Part shown: piece after piece, positions 25,151 to 35,945 of the stretch
Layout of the letters: each line of letters opens with the position of its first letter
Position numbering within the stretch: the stretch's first letter is position 1
Source of the DNA: Molossus alvarezi
Taxonomy: Eukaryota; Chordata; Mammalia; Chiroptera; Molossidae
Direction: 5' to 3'
Length of the DNA stretch: 64,000 nt
NCBI GenBank assembly: GCA_037176705.1
Contig: CM073888.1
Location: forward strand, 43,592,810-43,656,809
The notes under the pieces: model-generated
What the model saw: the letters and a program-made list of their open reading frames with translations, nothing else
Database searches by the model: none
Told to the model about the DNA's origin: nothing
Translations under genes and position numbers: made by a program

Positions 25151-25340
25151 TATACCATTCCAAAGCACATTTACATACAGTATTTCATTCACTCCTTCCT
25201 GATAACAACGCCTCTAAGAAATAAAAATAGCAATAATTTTCTTGCCAATCTATTTCATAGTTAAGGAAACAAAGAAATGGAGCTCAAACAGTTTCTAAGG
25301 TCACAGACCTGGTCAGTGGCAGAGTTCGGACTATATTTCT
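25150..25340 (+). repeat. MIR-like relic
   Basis: The words 'atagttaaggaaacaaag' and 'aggtcacagacctggtcagtggcagag' occur in MIR order on the plus strand. It is a diverged and noncoding copy. Confidence 0.75.
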
Positions 25341-25491
25341 TGGAGAGGAGTGTGTCCTTCCACCATGGCTCATGGCCTCTAAGTGGAAATGGTATGGAAA
25401 TTGGTAAGACTAAATACCCATCTTATCTCCTGCATGTGCTTTGCCAAAGACCACCTTAGTTGGGGTGACCCCACACAGCTCTGCACATCCT

Positions 25492-25494
<3 letters not shown>

Positions 25495-25522
<28 letters not shown>
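25495..25522. repeat. (CA)n microsatellite
   Basis: An uninterrupted CA run of about 28 bases, not tied to a SINE tail. Open frames crossing it are low-complexity artefacts. Confidence 0.97.
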
Positions 25523-25525
<3 letters not shown>

Positions 25526-25689
25526 CACCACCCCTTCTGAGACCAGCGTCACTCTGTTCCCAGGCTTTTGCACTGGCCCAGCCCAGGTCCTTCAGTTCTC
25601 ATTATCTTTTGCTAGTCATTAGCAAGGCAATGGCATTAAGGACAAAAACACACTCTTTCTTCTATGCTGTCACCAAGTACTTTCACCTA

Positions 25690-25870
25690 CAAAATGACTT
25701 ATTTGATCTTTATGACATCTCCCCAAAGTAGGTAGGTCAAGATCATTATCCCCAACTTAAACCAAAGGCAAATGGAGCACAGGGAAGTCAAGAGAGTAGT
25801 CAAAGTGGCTAAATGCCAGCGCAGGGTCTAGAATCCACATACGTCCATTGCAGTGCCCGGGCGCCGTCCA
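25690..25870 (+). repeat. MIR-like relic
   Basis: 'ttatccccaacttaaacc', 'agtcaagagagtagtcaa' and 'ctaaatgccagcgcaggg' follow the MIR word order. A diverged copy of uncertain limits. Confidence 0.65.
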
Positions 25871-25917
25871 TGTCACCGTGCTGAGGAGGATAACACAGCA
25901 CCGATCTATTCGTCTGT

Positions 25918-26840
25918 ATATTCAGTCAACAAATATTGAAGCACGCAGTATGCGTCAGGCTGTGTGAAAGGTTGTTGGAACTAGAGTGGAAAACAAAACA
26001 ACATGATCTCTAGCCTCCATAAAGCGGACAGTTTGTGAGGACACAGATTTAAGGAGGTAATTCCAAACTGTGGCTGCCAAGAAGGAAAATAATCAAGAGT
26101 GATGAGAGAATATAACAAGGAGCCCTAACTTAGATTAGCATGTCACAAGAGGAAAGATGTAAGAAGGTGAAGGGGTTAGCCACAGAACATATATGCACAG
26201 CCACAGACACAGACAACAGTGTGGTGATGGCCAAAGGAAGGGGGGCTGGGGGGAGGAAGAGGGAATGAGGACATCTGTAAGAGTGTAAACAATAAAAATA
26301 AAAAAAAATAAAAAAGAACGTTAGAGAAAATTTCTTTGAGGAAGCTACATTTAAGCGGAGCCATACAGTCAGCCGGGAGAGAAGGGAGGGAAAAGAACAG
26401 TCTTCGCAGAGGGAAGCAGGCAGAGGGAAACGTGTGCAAAGGCCCCGGGGCAGAAAATATCTTGGAAGCAGTTGTGTGTTAGGAGATATGACTGAAGAAG
26501 TATTAAAAGACAGATCGTGGGCCTCACTGTAGACTACAGAGAATCTGGGGCTTTATCCCAAATGTAAAAGGTGCGCATTCAAGGGTCTGAAGCAAGGGAG
26601 TGCTGTGATCTGACTTGCCGTTCTACAAGATCATGTTGGCTGCTGTCCACTCCAGAAAATGAATTTGAGGGAGACAAAAATGACAGTGGGGAGACCACTT
26701 AGACCATGGGGAGAGGTGTCTGGTACAGAGTGGTGGCAACGTGAAATGGTGAGGAGTGACTGTGAAGAGAGAATAAAGTTTGTGCAAATCCAAGGGACCA
26801 GGGACCTGGATCTTTGAGAGGCCAAGTCATACATCTTAAA
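25918..26840 (-). repeat. L2 relic, antisense, interrupted by an L1 end
   Basis: At 25918-26060 the phrase 'tcagtcaacaaatattgaag' with 'tgatctctagcctcc' matches the L2 3' end in antisense. At 26340-26840 the block 'gtgcaaaggccccggggcag', followed by 'ctttatcccaaatgtaa' and 'agggagtgctgtgatctgac', continues the antisense L2. The two halves are separated by an L1 3' UTR fragment at about 26160-26318. Confidence 0.7.
26160..26318 (+). mobile_element. L1 3' UTR fragment, plus strand
   Basis: The text 'ccacagaacatatatgcac' with the G-rich tract at 26239-26262 and the A-rich end 'aacaataaaaataaaaaaa' matches the 3' UTR of the L1 at the window start. It is 5'-truncated to roughly 160 bases and sits within an antisense L2. 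Borders are approximate. Confidence 0.8.
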
Positions 26841-27655
26841 ATCCTAACCTCAAACGAGTTTTAAAAGCAGGACATGAATCTGACGTGAAGAGATGGTTAG
26901 GTTCTCCAGCTGTTGGTGGCAGCTGTTGGTGGCAGCTGGCCACCTTTAATATGGTTAGCTGTCTCCAAATATAGAGGGCACACGCCTGACATTCTGCAAC
27001 CACCTTTCTAAGCCATTACCAAGACTTGGGATCTGAGAAGCTGGGCCACAGCTAACTCAAGACACTGAGAGCCATTTCCCAAGGTCAGAGATTACTTACT
27101 CCGTTTAGAAAGTCCAAGACCAAAACTGATGGACATTCTCATCTATATAGGCATGCTTTCAAATGTCTTTTTCTTTCGAAGAGAATGAAAATGACATTTT
27201 CTTCAGAAAAGCATAATAACAGTTAGATAGCTTTTGCTTTATGTTAATTTAGGAATGAAAAATAAACTGCCTTGTCATTTTCAGTCCCAATACTGAATTG
27301 TGTAACCCCTGAACAGTCACCTTGATTTCTCCGTGAATGAGCACTGAGGAGTGGAAAGAACACGCGGGAGTAGGGGAGAGTCACAAGAGCTCACAGCCGA
27401 ACAGCGACTCTTCTGGTATCGGTCTCTGCAAAAAGGAGGGTCCTATTGGCCACAGCTGAGTTCCCACAGGCACTGCCCCAGGGTAGGGATGGCCACTGAG
27501 CTGCCAAGCACTGGTGAGATCCTTGTTTTTATTTACATACAGATCCAAGTCGGTAGAAGTCCTGCTTGCTTTTTGCATAGAGGCAACCATTTTTGGTCAT
27601 ATACTCAATGAGTGGTATCGCTTAGGCTGGACGTTCTCAGACAACACAGACATGA
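26841..27655. other. Spacer with a short 15-bp duplication near 26908
   Basis: No gene is recognised. A 15-base unit (gttggtggcagct type) is repeated in tandem at about 26908-26940. The rest is anonymous. Confidence 0.45.
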
Positions 27656-27820
27656 TTCTAGGACAGCGAGTCTGAACCTTTTCATGTCATGGCACACAAA
27701 CTAAGGACTAAAATTCTGCAACACACCAAAATAGATATATTTTTTGCCAGTCTGACAAAAAATACAGGTATACTTTTTATTCATTTACACTTGATGGCTA
27801 TTGTTGTGTTGGCTGTTGTC

Positions 27821-27872
27821 TTTTATTTTTATCTTTTTTTTTTAAATCCTCACCTGAGGATAGTTTTCCATT

Positions 27873-27918
<46 letters not shown>

Positions 27919-28333
27919 TAAATATAAATAAATAAAATCCTCACCCAAGGACATTTTTGCATTTATCCTCAGATAGAGCGGGAGGGAGAGAGGGAGGAAG
28001 AGAGAGAGAGAAACATTGATGTGAGAGAGACACATCGAGTGGTTGCCACCCAAACGACCCCAATGGGGGTGGGGGCCAAACTGCAACCAAGGTATGTGCC
28101 TTAGCAGGGACTGAACCCGGGACTCTCTGGTCCGCGGGCCGACACTCTAACCGCTGAGCCAAACCGGCCAGGGCTTCCATTGATTTTTAGAGAGAGTAGA
28201 AAGGAGAGGGAGAGAGGGAGAGAGAAACACTGATGAGAGAGAAACATTAATTGGTTGCCTCCCACAAGAATCCAACCTGCAGCCCTTAGGTTCTCGGGGC
28301 CCACACTCTCACCACTGAACCAACCAGCCAGGG
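27821..28333 (-). mobile_element. Bat Ves-type SINE (outer), split by a second SINE
   Basis: The head on the minus strand starts at about 28333 ('ccctggctggttggttcag') and the tail, with stem-loop 27846-27861, lies at the left. An 11-bp perfect duplication tggctgttgtc stands at 27810-27820 and 28334-28344. The element is cut between its 'aaaatcaatggaa' end and its stem-loop by the inner SINE. Confidence 0.88.
27873..28174 (-). mobile_element. Bat Ves-type SINE (inner), with (CA)n tail
   Basis: A complete SINE in the same orientation as its host, with its head at 28174 and stem-loop at 27937-27952. Its A-rich tail has turned into a (CA)n run at about 27881-27914. A short 7-bp duplication ttccatt lies at 27866-27872 and 28175-28181. 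Because it interrupts the outer SINE it is the younger of the two. Confidence 0.88.
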
Positions 28334-28458
28334 TGGCTGTTGTCATTTATTATTTGACAATCTAAGGGAAAAGAGGTCAGTGCCTTGGACTAAATAGTCA
28401 GGTATGGTATGTTTTCAAAATTCTTGCAGCACATAGGTTGAAAATCACTGATCCAGGG

Positions 28459-29290
28459 CATGAAATTCTAAAACAGAAGAGTGTTCATAAAGTCTAGAAG
28501 CTCTGATTAGGCAACCCCCCACCCCCCAAAAAAATGCTAATGAGAAGAAAAGTGAGTGTTGCTATGGAAACCTGAGGGTGTTACTTTTAAACAATTATAC
28601 TAAAAGTAAGGAAGGCACAGAACCAAAGGCAAATACCCCGGAGGACAAGCATGTCGAGTAAACGCAGGAGGATGGTGTGGGCAGGTAGGTATGCTCCGTC
28701 AAGAATCCAAAGGCCACGCGCACTCCCCGCAGGGAGCACTGCTCCCCCTCCCCCCAGGCACCTGGCCTTTGCCTTTCCTAAGCCCAAGGTCCCCTCCTGC
28801 TTCTGTCCCTTATTCCCTGAGCCCGCGCAGCCCAGCTGGCTCACTTCTGCTGCCTCTGCAACGTCCTAAATCAACTTTCTCTTCTGATTTGGGGGGAAAA
28901 GAAGGAATTCAAAGGCCAGAATCACCTGAGGATTTCAGAAATTTTACATAAAACCAAATTAAGTTTTTGAGGGGTGGGCTCCTTTGTTAAAATATTATGA
29001 ATATTTTTAAATAGCAAAATAGAGGAAGGGGTATTTCTGGTACTTGGAGGTCAATGGAACTTACAGTTGGTTTCTTTAAATAAAACATTCTTCAGACAAG
29101 ATTAAGTGAACATTGTTAAGGCAGGATGAAAGTCCAAGATGAATCAAGAGATTATAAAAGAGCTGGAACAAAATGGGTTCAAGTCACCTGGCATGGTTTT
29201 ACCCTTTATTTCCAACAACTTGCAAATGTTATTGCTGATTCACTGTTGGTAAACTTTTAAGGAAGAAATCATAGAAAACTGGGCTTCAAT
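28459..29290. other. Spacer with no recognised feature
   Basis: Anonymous sequence. Open frames around 28590-28950 on both strands overlap a proline-rich stretch and show no motif. Confidence 0.4.
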
Positions 29291-29477
29291 CTGGGGTGGG
29301 GAGCCTTTTTTCTGCCAAGGACCATTTGGCTATTTGTAACGTTATTCGAGGGCCATACAAAATCACCAACTTAAAAATTAGCCTGCTATACTTGGTCAGG
29401 TTCATTTGGTGAGGCGTGTGAGGTCAGCTGGTACTGACTTCGAGGAGCTCATACAGCCCAGAGGCTCCCCAGCCCTG
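29291..29477 (+). mobile_element. Nonautonomous hAT transposon, copy 2
   Basis: The ends 'ctggggtggggagcc' and '..ctccccagccctg' are inverted. The interior includes 'tctgccaaggaccatttgg' and 'caacttaaaaattagcctg', shared with the copy at 7271-7463. No clear 8-bp duplication remains. Confidence 0.72.
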
Positions 29478-29962
29478 GATGGTCAAATGGGGTAGAACTA
29501 TCTGAAGAACGAGCATGGCCCGAGCATGCTGATGAGCACTCGGCTTGGGGAGGATCAGCCTGATGGTCAGGATCTTTGACTGGACAGCCACACAGAAGGC
29601 GAGGTTATCACCTGTGCAGCTGGGAGAAAGCGGGGGTGAGCGTGAGTTTCCTGTCCCACTGAATCAGGATTAGACCATCTTTATAAGCTGGAGAAATAAA
29701 AAGGGATCAATAAAAGGCCTGAACCTGGGTTGTTAAAAACAGAGTACAAATACAGGAAAAAGTGCAGAAACGCAGGAGGTGTTAGTAAAACAATCAAGAA
29801 ACAAAACAAAACCACCTCTATAGAAGACAAGCAAACTCAGTATGCTGGTACCAAGAACTCAAGTGTGACCTTAGGCTCCAGTGACAGAAACAGTTTAGGA
29901 AGATGAAGGTGGTGATCCCCCTTGCTCTGTTCAAGGCAAACTGGGCCACTTGTATATGCCAC
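29478..29962. other. Spacer with no recognised feature
   Basis: Anonymous sequence with no gene. Confidence 0.45.
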
Positions 29963-30325
29963 TGCTATGGACTGAATATATGTGTCTCCCTAAAATTCCT
30001 ACATGGGAATCCTAACCACCCGTGTGACGGTATTTGGAGGTGGGGCCTGTGGGAGGTGATTAGGTCATGAGGGTGGAGCCCTCATCAATGGAATTAGTGC
30101 CCTTATAAAAGGGATCTCCAAGAGTTCCCTTGCTCCCTCCTCCACACAAGGACAGAGTGAAAAGACAGATGGTTGTCTATGAACCAGGAGTAGGATCTCA
30201 CCTGACAATGAATCTGCTGGAGCTTTGACCTTGGACTTCCCAGCCCCCCAAATTGGGAGAAATAAATTTTTATTGTGTAAGCCATCCAGTTTGATATTTT
30301 TGTTCTAGCAGCCTGAGCTAAAACA
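29963..30325 (+). mobile_element. MaLR-type solo LTR (MLT1/MST-like)
   Basis: The sequence begins 'tgctatggactgaat' and ends '..gcagcctgagctaaaaca', with '..ggaggtggggcctgtggga' and 'aaataaattttta' in between, an order I recognise from MaLR LTRs. The flanks gccac (29958-29962) and tccac (30326-30330) agree at four of five bases, as expected for an aged 5-bp duplication. The LTR is old and noncoding. Confidence 0.78.
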
Positions 30326-30330
30326 TCCAC

Positions 30331-31655
30331 CCATAAAAGGAGTGGAGGCAAGTAACCAAGATGGTGGAAAGACTTAAAACCACGCTCCACAAGGATGCCC
30401 AACTCAGGAAAAAGGAAACACAAGCAGACAGGAGCGCTGTCCTGGAATGACATGGTGTCCCATGGAGGGGTGCGTGCAGGACCTCACCTGCACGTCCCCA
30501 AAAGGTGGAACCAGCCCTATGACCAGACGCCAGCTGTCCAAGGCGAAATGGGGTGCCGCAAAGTCTGAGTTCACTATGGTATGAGGGCTCAAAGGGGAGC
30601 CGGCTGCCACTTGAACAACGTAGAAAAGACTGGTTGGATTTGGACACCTGTGAGAGTCCTTGCAAACATGACATTGTGTTGCATAAGCTCAATGACTAGT
30701 CCCTGAGGTGGGCCCAGTTGTCTGCAGGCAGCAAGCCTGGTGGGTGACTGACACCCCCCGGGTTTTTAAACACACTCCCATGCTGTGGCGTTCCTTTAGC
30801 ACAGCAGCAGGACACGCTCAGGTCTACCAAACGCCTATCTTCAGTAAAAGTTTAAGCTCTTTCCACTCCTACAAACATGCTGTCACAAAGTTTATTTCTT
30901 GCAGTCTCTTATCTCAGAAATGAATGCATGGTGTCCCTTGAACCAGACGGTGTATATTTTCTCTGATTAGAAATATCATCTATGTTCAGTCCGAGACAAC
31001 CATTCTGGAGGTATGTGCTTGGCCAAATCTTTTAAAATCTTGGCAGGCAGGACTTCAATACTGCGAGAGCAGTCTGCTATTACGGGCTGTGTTTGTGGCT
31101 GTGTCCGCAGATGCACTGGGCTTCCTGGTTACTGCACGCAGACCAGGTGATACTCTCGGTGAAGCTGTTCTGCAGAGCATGGCTGCCCTTAGCCCCACAG
31201 TGGCCAACTCTCCGCATCGGCTTGAATCGGGGCCTGAGCTACCAGCCTCAGCCCTCACTACTGACTTGTTCGTGGAGTTTCCTTTTATGAACTCTGATAC
31301 CCCACCACCACCTCTGGTCATGCGTAACAGTCTGAAATGCCTTCCTGCCCCTTGCCCCCCAGCCTATTGAGGGGCCCAGCTCACACGCCATCTCCCCCAT
31401 GCCAGTGCACCCCATCTGCTGCTATTCTCCCCAGGTGTCTGTCTCAACGGAACCGAGGCTGCTCTGCCAGAGCTCCTGGTGTCTGCCTCATCCCGTGGCC
31501 GCATGTCCAACCCCTCGCCCAGAAGTTGGACCAGAGCAGGCGATCAACAAATATCTACTGCCTGAACAATTAATTTCCAAATGCTCAGCTCCCCCTAGAT
31601 TATAACAAACTCCTTGAGGGCAAAAAGCACTTTGTTCCAAGGTACCGAATAACAA
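30331..31655. other. Spacer, possibly with an L2-like end
   Basis: No gene is recognised. The interval 31360-31640 has L2-like sense words such as 'gaccagagcaggcgatcaa', but the match is weak. Open frames here on both strands have no motif. Confidence 0.35.
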
Positions 31656-31905
31656 CAACTGGTATCGACTGAGCTTACCACGTGCCAGGCCCTCCGCTGG
31701 ACACTTTCATGAACCATCTCCTTTAATGTCTCCAACTACACATGAGATACCCATGATTATCCCTATCTGCGACGAAGTAAGGGGATCTTCGGGAGGCTGC
31801 CTCAGGCCATGCCATTGGTAAGTGGCCTAGCAGAGGTCCAGTCTTGGAACCCAGACCACCTGCGATCTGAAAGCACTGTCTGCTCCTGCACCTGGTGCGG
31901 CCACC
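31655..31905 (+). repeat. MIR-like relic
   Basis: 'tgagcttaccacgtgccagg', 'gagatacccatgattatccc' and 'gtaagtggcctagcagagg' appear in MIR order on the plus strand. A moderately preserved copy. Confidence 0.78.
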
Positions 31906-33395
31906 TGGGGAAGAAATGATCCACCCACGTTTGCAGAGTAAAACCGCACAGCACACGCAAGAATGGTTGATAGAGGCTTTCTCTATGAGACAGGGAGGTC
32001 CCGGACGAGACCACAGAGTGATTACCATTATTCTGTATTTGCAGGGATGCCAGCTCAGACGTTTTAAATAAAGACGGAGGGAGGAGGAAGTCTGATGCAC
32101 TCAATTGTAATGTCTAAAATGGAATTTTATTTTGTTTTCAGTACCTATTTCCTGTTTGAAAAATGTTACCCAAGCTGAAAGGAGAAAACTGTTCCTCAGC
32201 CCATCGGGGTGTCACATACTGCTGAGATGGAAAGATACTCAGGGCTCTGCTGGAGGGGAAAACCTCAGGAGGAAATAATAGGCCACGGTTTGAGTGCTTG
32301 TTGTGCAGCAGCTGGTTTTAATTTGATGCTATTTTTGCTCCTGCTTGAGACAGAAGTAGCTTTGACACTTGATGCTCTGGTTTTTAAGCTGTGTTTTGAG
32401 GAACACTAGTGTTCCTACGAAGGGTCTCAGGGGAGGGTGGTGGCAGAAGGGTGAAGGTTAGCGTTTCAAGAAAAATGGTTGTAAAATAAATGGTTCTGCT
32501 GTTTAAAACAAAACAAAGGACCTGGAAACCATGACTTTACAGGTATTCGGGGGACAAGCATCTTCTCTCTTACTCACATCACTTGCAGCAGCAGTTGGGT
32601 TTGGTTCTGCTGGAAACCAACCCTTGACCCACCCGTGGGTTTTCATCAGACAGGCCTCACCTCATCCACCTGCGCCACCTTCCTGTCCTCTTGGTGCGGA
32701 GCCAGCAAGAACGGATTGCTCCAATGAGCCCCCATTTAGGAGAAAGTGTTTCTTGCCCTGTTTTCCTGCCCTCTTCTCCTCAGGAGGCTGTGGTGGGTCC
32801 TCTCTCACTTGGCCTAACATTGATATAGGTGCTAGGGTTAAACCAGGGGTTCAGCACCCTGGCTGCACACTAGACTTTTCTAGGGTGCTTAACAAAGGTA
32901 TTGATGGCCAGGCTCCTCTGCAGACCAATTACACTGGACTTCTCTGCAGAATGGGGTCTCCTCCTGGGAATTATGAAGAGTGTCTCCGGGACCGCAGCCA
33001 GCGTGGGGACCTGGGTTAGAGGTCGATTCTAAAGTTTCTCTGCTGGAAGCAAACGTCCACAGGACTGTCAAACTTCCGTCCCGAAAGGTCCCTACTTTTC
33101 AGAACCTGTCAACTTTGAAAATGGACTTTGGAGAATAAAATAAATTGTACTCTAATGTAAGCATGCTCCTAGACAAAAGTAGAGAGGAAAAGTGGTTTAA
33201 ATGGAAGAACTTTACACACACACAAATAACTGTACATATAAAATGCACCTGTGATAGAACTTCAAGGTGTACTTTAATCTGAAACAGACATCTTCCCGGC
33301 AGAGAGCAGATCATATTGTGAAACACGGTTGCAAAGGGATAAAACGATCAAATTTGACTGGGTTATTGGGGAAGCAGTGTATTAGGTCCCCTTTT
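31906..33395. other. Spacer with no clear gene
   Basis: No gene is recognised. The region at about 32850-33000 is weakly like an old hAT. A 162-codon open frame at 32531-33019 lacks any motif. Confidence 0.35.
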
Positions 33396-33399
33396 CATT

Positions 33400-33470
33400 T
33401 GGCAGATTCCTACCCATCCTGGAGATCTTTTGTTATTTCTGTGAAGCCTTCCCTAAGCCCAGAGTTCAGA
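33400..33470 (+). repeat. L2-like fragment, sense
   Basis: The phrase 'tctgtgaagccttccctaa' and its surroundings match the L2 sense 3' region. It is a short fragment at the left edge of the CpG-rich block. Confidence 0.5.
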
Positions 33471-33480
33471 TCAGGGGTGT

Positions 33481-34260
33481 GCTCCATGCCAGAGCCGCTG
33501 GCGTCCGAGTTTGCAGCCCCAGGGCTGGAGGATGCACAGAAAGGGCGCTCACAGCACTTGAGGGGACACCTGACTACGTGACAGCATGCGCGAGTGCTCG
33601 GGTCAGAGCTCCCAATTCCACCCCCTCGGGACCCTGCCCGATCAGGCATCCGCTGCCCGGTGGCCCGGCTGCTCCTCACCCCGCGGAGGAGAGCACGGTG
33701 CACTCTGCACACACGCCGCGGTGCTTCTCCCTGTCCGTGCTCAGCTGCACCTTGGGGTGTGTTCAGCCTGTTTGGGCTGTGCTTCCCTCCTGAACCCGTA
33801 GGCGCAGACAGTCCCTGCTCTGGGCCCTCTTCCTGCCGTCCCTACATGAGGAGTGTAGCACTCGGCTCCACCTGCCATGTGCATGGTGCGGACCCAGCGT
33901 CTGTGTCTTCCGCCCAGACCCCGAACCAGGACTTAGGACTGGGTAGGGATGGGCCGCAGCACCTCCAAGTCTCGGCAAGACCCCGGTAAGTGCGTCAGTC
34001 ACTCCGCTCAACCTCAAATGCTCTTCCTTTCTCCCTCCTATACCCCAGATCTCAGTTCATCTACCGCAAGTAGTCTCACCATTGCCCTCGCCAGAAATCC
34101 GGGGGTGTCTGCCACGGCTCTCTGGGCTGACCTCTTTCCCAGGATTCCCTCTCAGCGTGGGAACCGGCTGCGAGAGGGGTCTCCCCGCGAGTCGGAGGGC
34201 TGAGGGGGGCACAGCCGCCCGCGGCGCACGCTCTCCCAGCACACGGTGATCTGGGGGGAA
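33481..34260. promoter_or_regulatory. Isolated CpG-rich block (candidate CpG island)
   Basis: I counted about 49 CpG in these 780 bases by eye, with GC near 60 percent, giving an observed/expected ratio of roughly 0.65-0.7. That is far above the rest of the window, where CpG is rare. It passes common CpG-island thresholds. No gene or recognisable promoter element is evident, and the only nearby repeat, an L2 fragment, is outside it. A GTAAGT-like donor word occurs at about 33986-33991. The block might mark an unannotated promoter or enhancer, or simply a GC-rich relic. Confidence 0.55.
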
Positions 34261-34315
34261 TCTGCACATGCAGTAAAGCCCCTAATCAGCTGACTTTAGA
34301 GATTACCCTGGGGAT

Positions 34316-34530
34316 AAGCAGGGGAGGGGGGAGATGGAGAGAAAAAGAGAGGGAGAAGGAAGAAAAAAAGGAGAGGGAGGGAAGAGGAAAAATAAGGAAG
34401 GAGTGAAGGGAAGAGAAAGAAAAAGAGGAGGAAGGGGGAGGGGGAAAAAGGGGCAGAAGGGAGGAGAAGAGGGAGAGGCGAGAAGAAGAGAGGAAGGAAG
34501 GGAAAGAGTAGAAGGAGAAAAGGAGAGAGG
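34316..34530. repeat. Long purine (GA-rich) tract
   Basis: The plus strand here is almost entirely A and G for about 210 bases, with very few interruptions. It is simple-sequence DNA and accounts for the long overlapping open frames seen on both strands. Such tracts can form triplex structures; that is only an inference here. Confidence 0.92.
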
Positions 34531-34590
34531 ACTGACTCCCACCTGTGGGCACCAAGCTTTAGCTTGAGCCTATGAAATTCCAGCTTCTTT

Positions 34591-34593
34591 AAC

Positions 34594-34628
<35 letters not shown>

Positions 34629-34632
34629 CACC
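34591..34632. repeat. (CA)n microsatellite
   Basis: A CA run of about 42 bases with one imperfect unit at about 34611-34615. Confidence 0.96.
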
Positions 34633-34899
34633 CCAATCTACCTACTTGCTCTGCTTCTCTGGTTGAACCCCGACATCAACCTTCCCTCTTCCCTCTGTTG
34701 CACTTCAGCCCAAGTCAAGTTGATTCTCTCCCCTAAACAGTTTTGATTCAATCCTGCCTCTCCATGAACAATGTCTCTGCTGAGTTCAAGATGATCTCAT
34801 GCTTCACATAATGCAAAGATCACCTAACTGGTCTCCCTGCCTCTGGTTTTTCTCCCCACCAACCCACCCTCTAGGTCAGGTCTGTCCCATAGAAACTTC
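34633..34899. other. Spacer with no recognised feature
   Basis: Anonymous pyrimidine-leaning sequence, possibly L2-related, with no gene. Confidence 0.3.
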
Positions 34900-35090
34900 T
34901 CAGATGATGGAAAAGTTCTAGACCTGCACTGTCTAATATATTAGCCACTAGCCACGTGTGGCCACTGAGCCCTTGAAATATAGCTAATGTCAATGAGGAA
35001 CTGACATTTTAATTTTAGTTATTTTACATTTAAATTTAAATAGCCACATGTGGCCAGTGGCTGCTATGTTTAATAGCAAAGTTCTAGATG
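34900..35090. repeat. Old palindromic (hAT-like) repeat
   Basis: The phrase 'tagccactagccacgtgtgg' near 34945 is mirrored by 'gccacatgtggccagtggct' near 35042, so the segment is a long imperfect inverted repeat. It resembles a mammal-wide DNA transposon family with related wording, whose name I cannot give with confidence. Confidence 0.5.
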
Positions 35091-35655
35091 ACCAAGGTTA
35101 TTGTTCTAAAATGCAATACAGACATTTCTCAAAAAACAAAAAACACTAGTCAAATATTAGAAAATTCAACAATATGAATAAATAAAATTAAAATAAGTCT
35201 ATGCATATAAAAACTGAGGGAAGCTATGTACAGCAATTATTTCTGAGTATTGAAACTCTTCATTTCATTCAACAATTGTTGAGCTCCTACTAGGCATCCT
35301 GCTAGATTTTAGAGTCGACCGGACAGTCCTGGTCCTTGCCACATCAGGAGAGCTTTACAGTCTAGATTAAATCCTAGTGCATTTCAGTCTTGGGTGATGA
35401 CAGTTATAACAGAGGCCATGGCTGGGAGGGGCAGTCAAGGCTTTGCCCCTGGGCACTGCAGGAACTATGGGAGGCCAAGGGAGGGGTAAACCCAAACCTA
35501 GGCAAGTATTTCTTCTTTGTAGTTTTCTATGCTTTCTGATGTTTTTGTAATAGAAAAAAAAATCTGATTTTAGAAATGCTAGCCTGATGTCATTTCTGTT
35601 TTAAAAATTCTTCAGAAATACTGAAAAATTTCATAAACTGTCTCAGACACATACC
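35091..35655. other. Spacer with possible antisense L2 at 35270-35360
   Basis: 'ttcattcaacaattgttgag' and 'ctcctactaggcatcctgc' at about 35270 resemble the antisense L2 end. Otherwise anonymous. Confidence 0.4.
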
Positions 35656-35659
35656 CACA

Positions 35660-35945
35660 AAGCAATTTCATACCTCAGTGCCTTTGCACATGAAGCTTCT
35701 ACTGCTTGGCATGCCCACCGTCCACTCCCACACCATAAATCCCCAGCTCCATCTATTTGGCAAATGCCTATTTATCCTCTGAAACTTGAGCTAAGTAGCT
35801 CTTCTGTGAAACTCTTCCTGTTACCCGTCAGAGAGAATGTACTTATATTTATTTATTTCTATTAGTGACCTTCACTAAAGTGTATACTTCTTGAGATCAG
35901 GAAGTATTTTATATCCCATCATCAATCTGAGCCTGGTATTGTAGA
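35660..35945 (+). repeat. L2 relic, sense
   Basis: 'gtgcctttgcacatgaagct' near 35680, then 'ctgtgaaactcttcctgtta' and '..gtatacttcttgagatcagg', occur in L2 sense order. A noncoding old fragment. Confidence 0.72.

Larger units (their letters stand above)
27664..28450 (+). mobile_element. hAT-type nonautonomous element, interrupted by nested SINEs
   Basis: The left end 'cagcgagtctgaacctttt' and the right end, reading 'cagtgattttcaacc' on the minus strand, are inverted. The flanking octamers ttctagga (27656-27663) and atccaggg (28451-28458) match at five of eight positions, plausible for an old hAT duplication. About 260 bases belong to the hAT element itself. The rest is a SINE with another SINE inside it (27821-28333). 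Confidence 0.7.

Noticed and set aside
32531..33019. 162-codon open frame, plus strand
   Set aside because: No recognisable motif, a composition typical of GC-moderate noncoding DNA and no neighbouring exon signals.
33954..33991. Possible first exon ending at a GTAAGT-like donor in the CpG block
   Set aside because: A single donor word without an acceptor, a conserved frame or transcript evidence is not enough.
34286..34631. Long open frames on both strands
   Set aside because: They are translations of the purine tract and the (CA)n run, giving low-complexity peptides with no domain.
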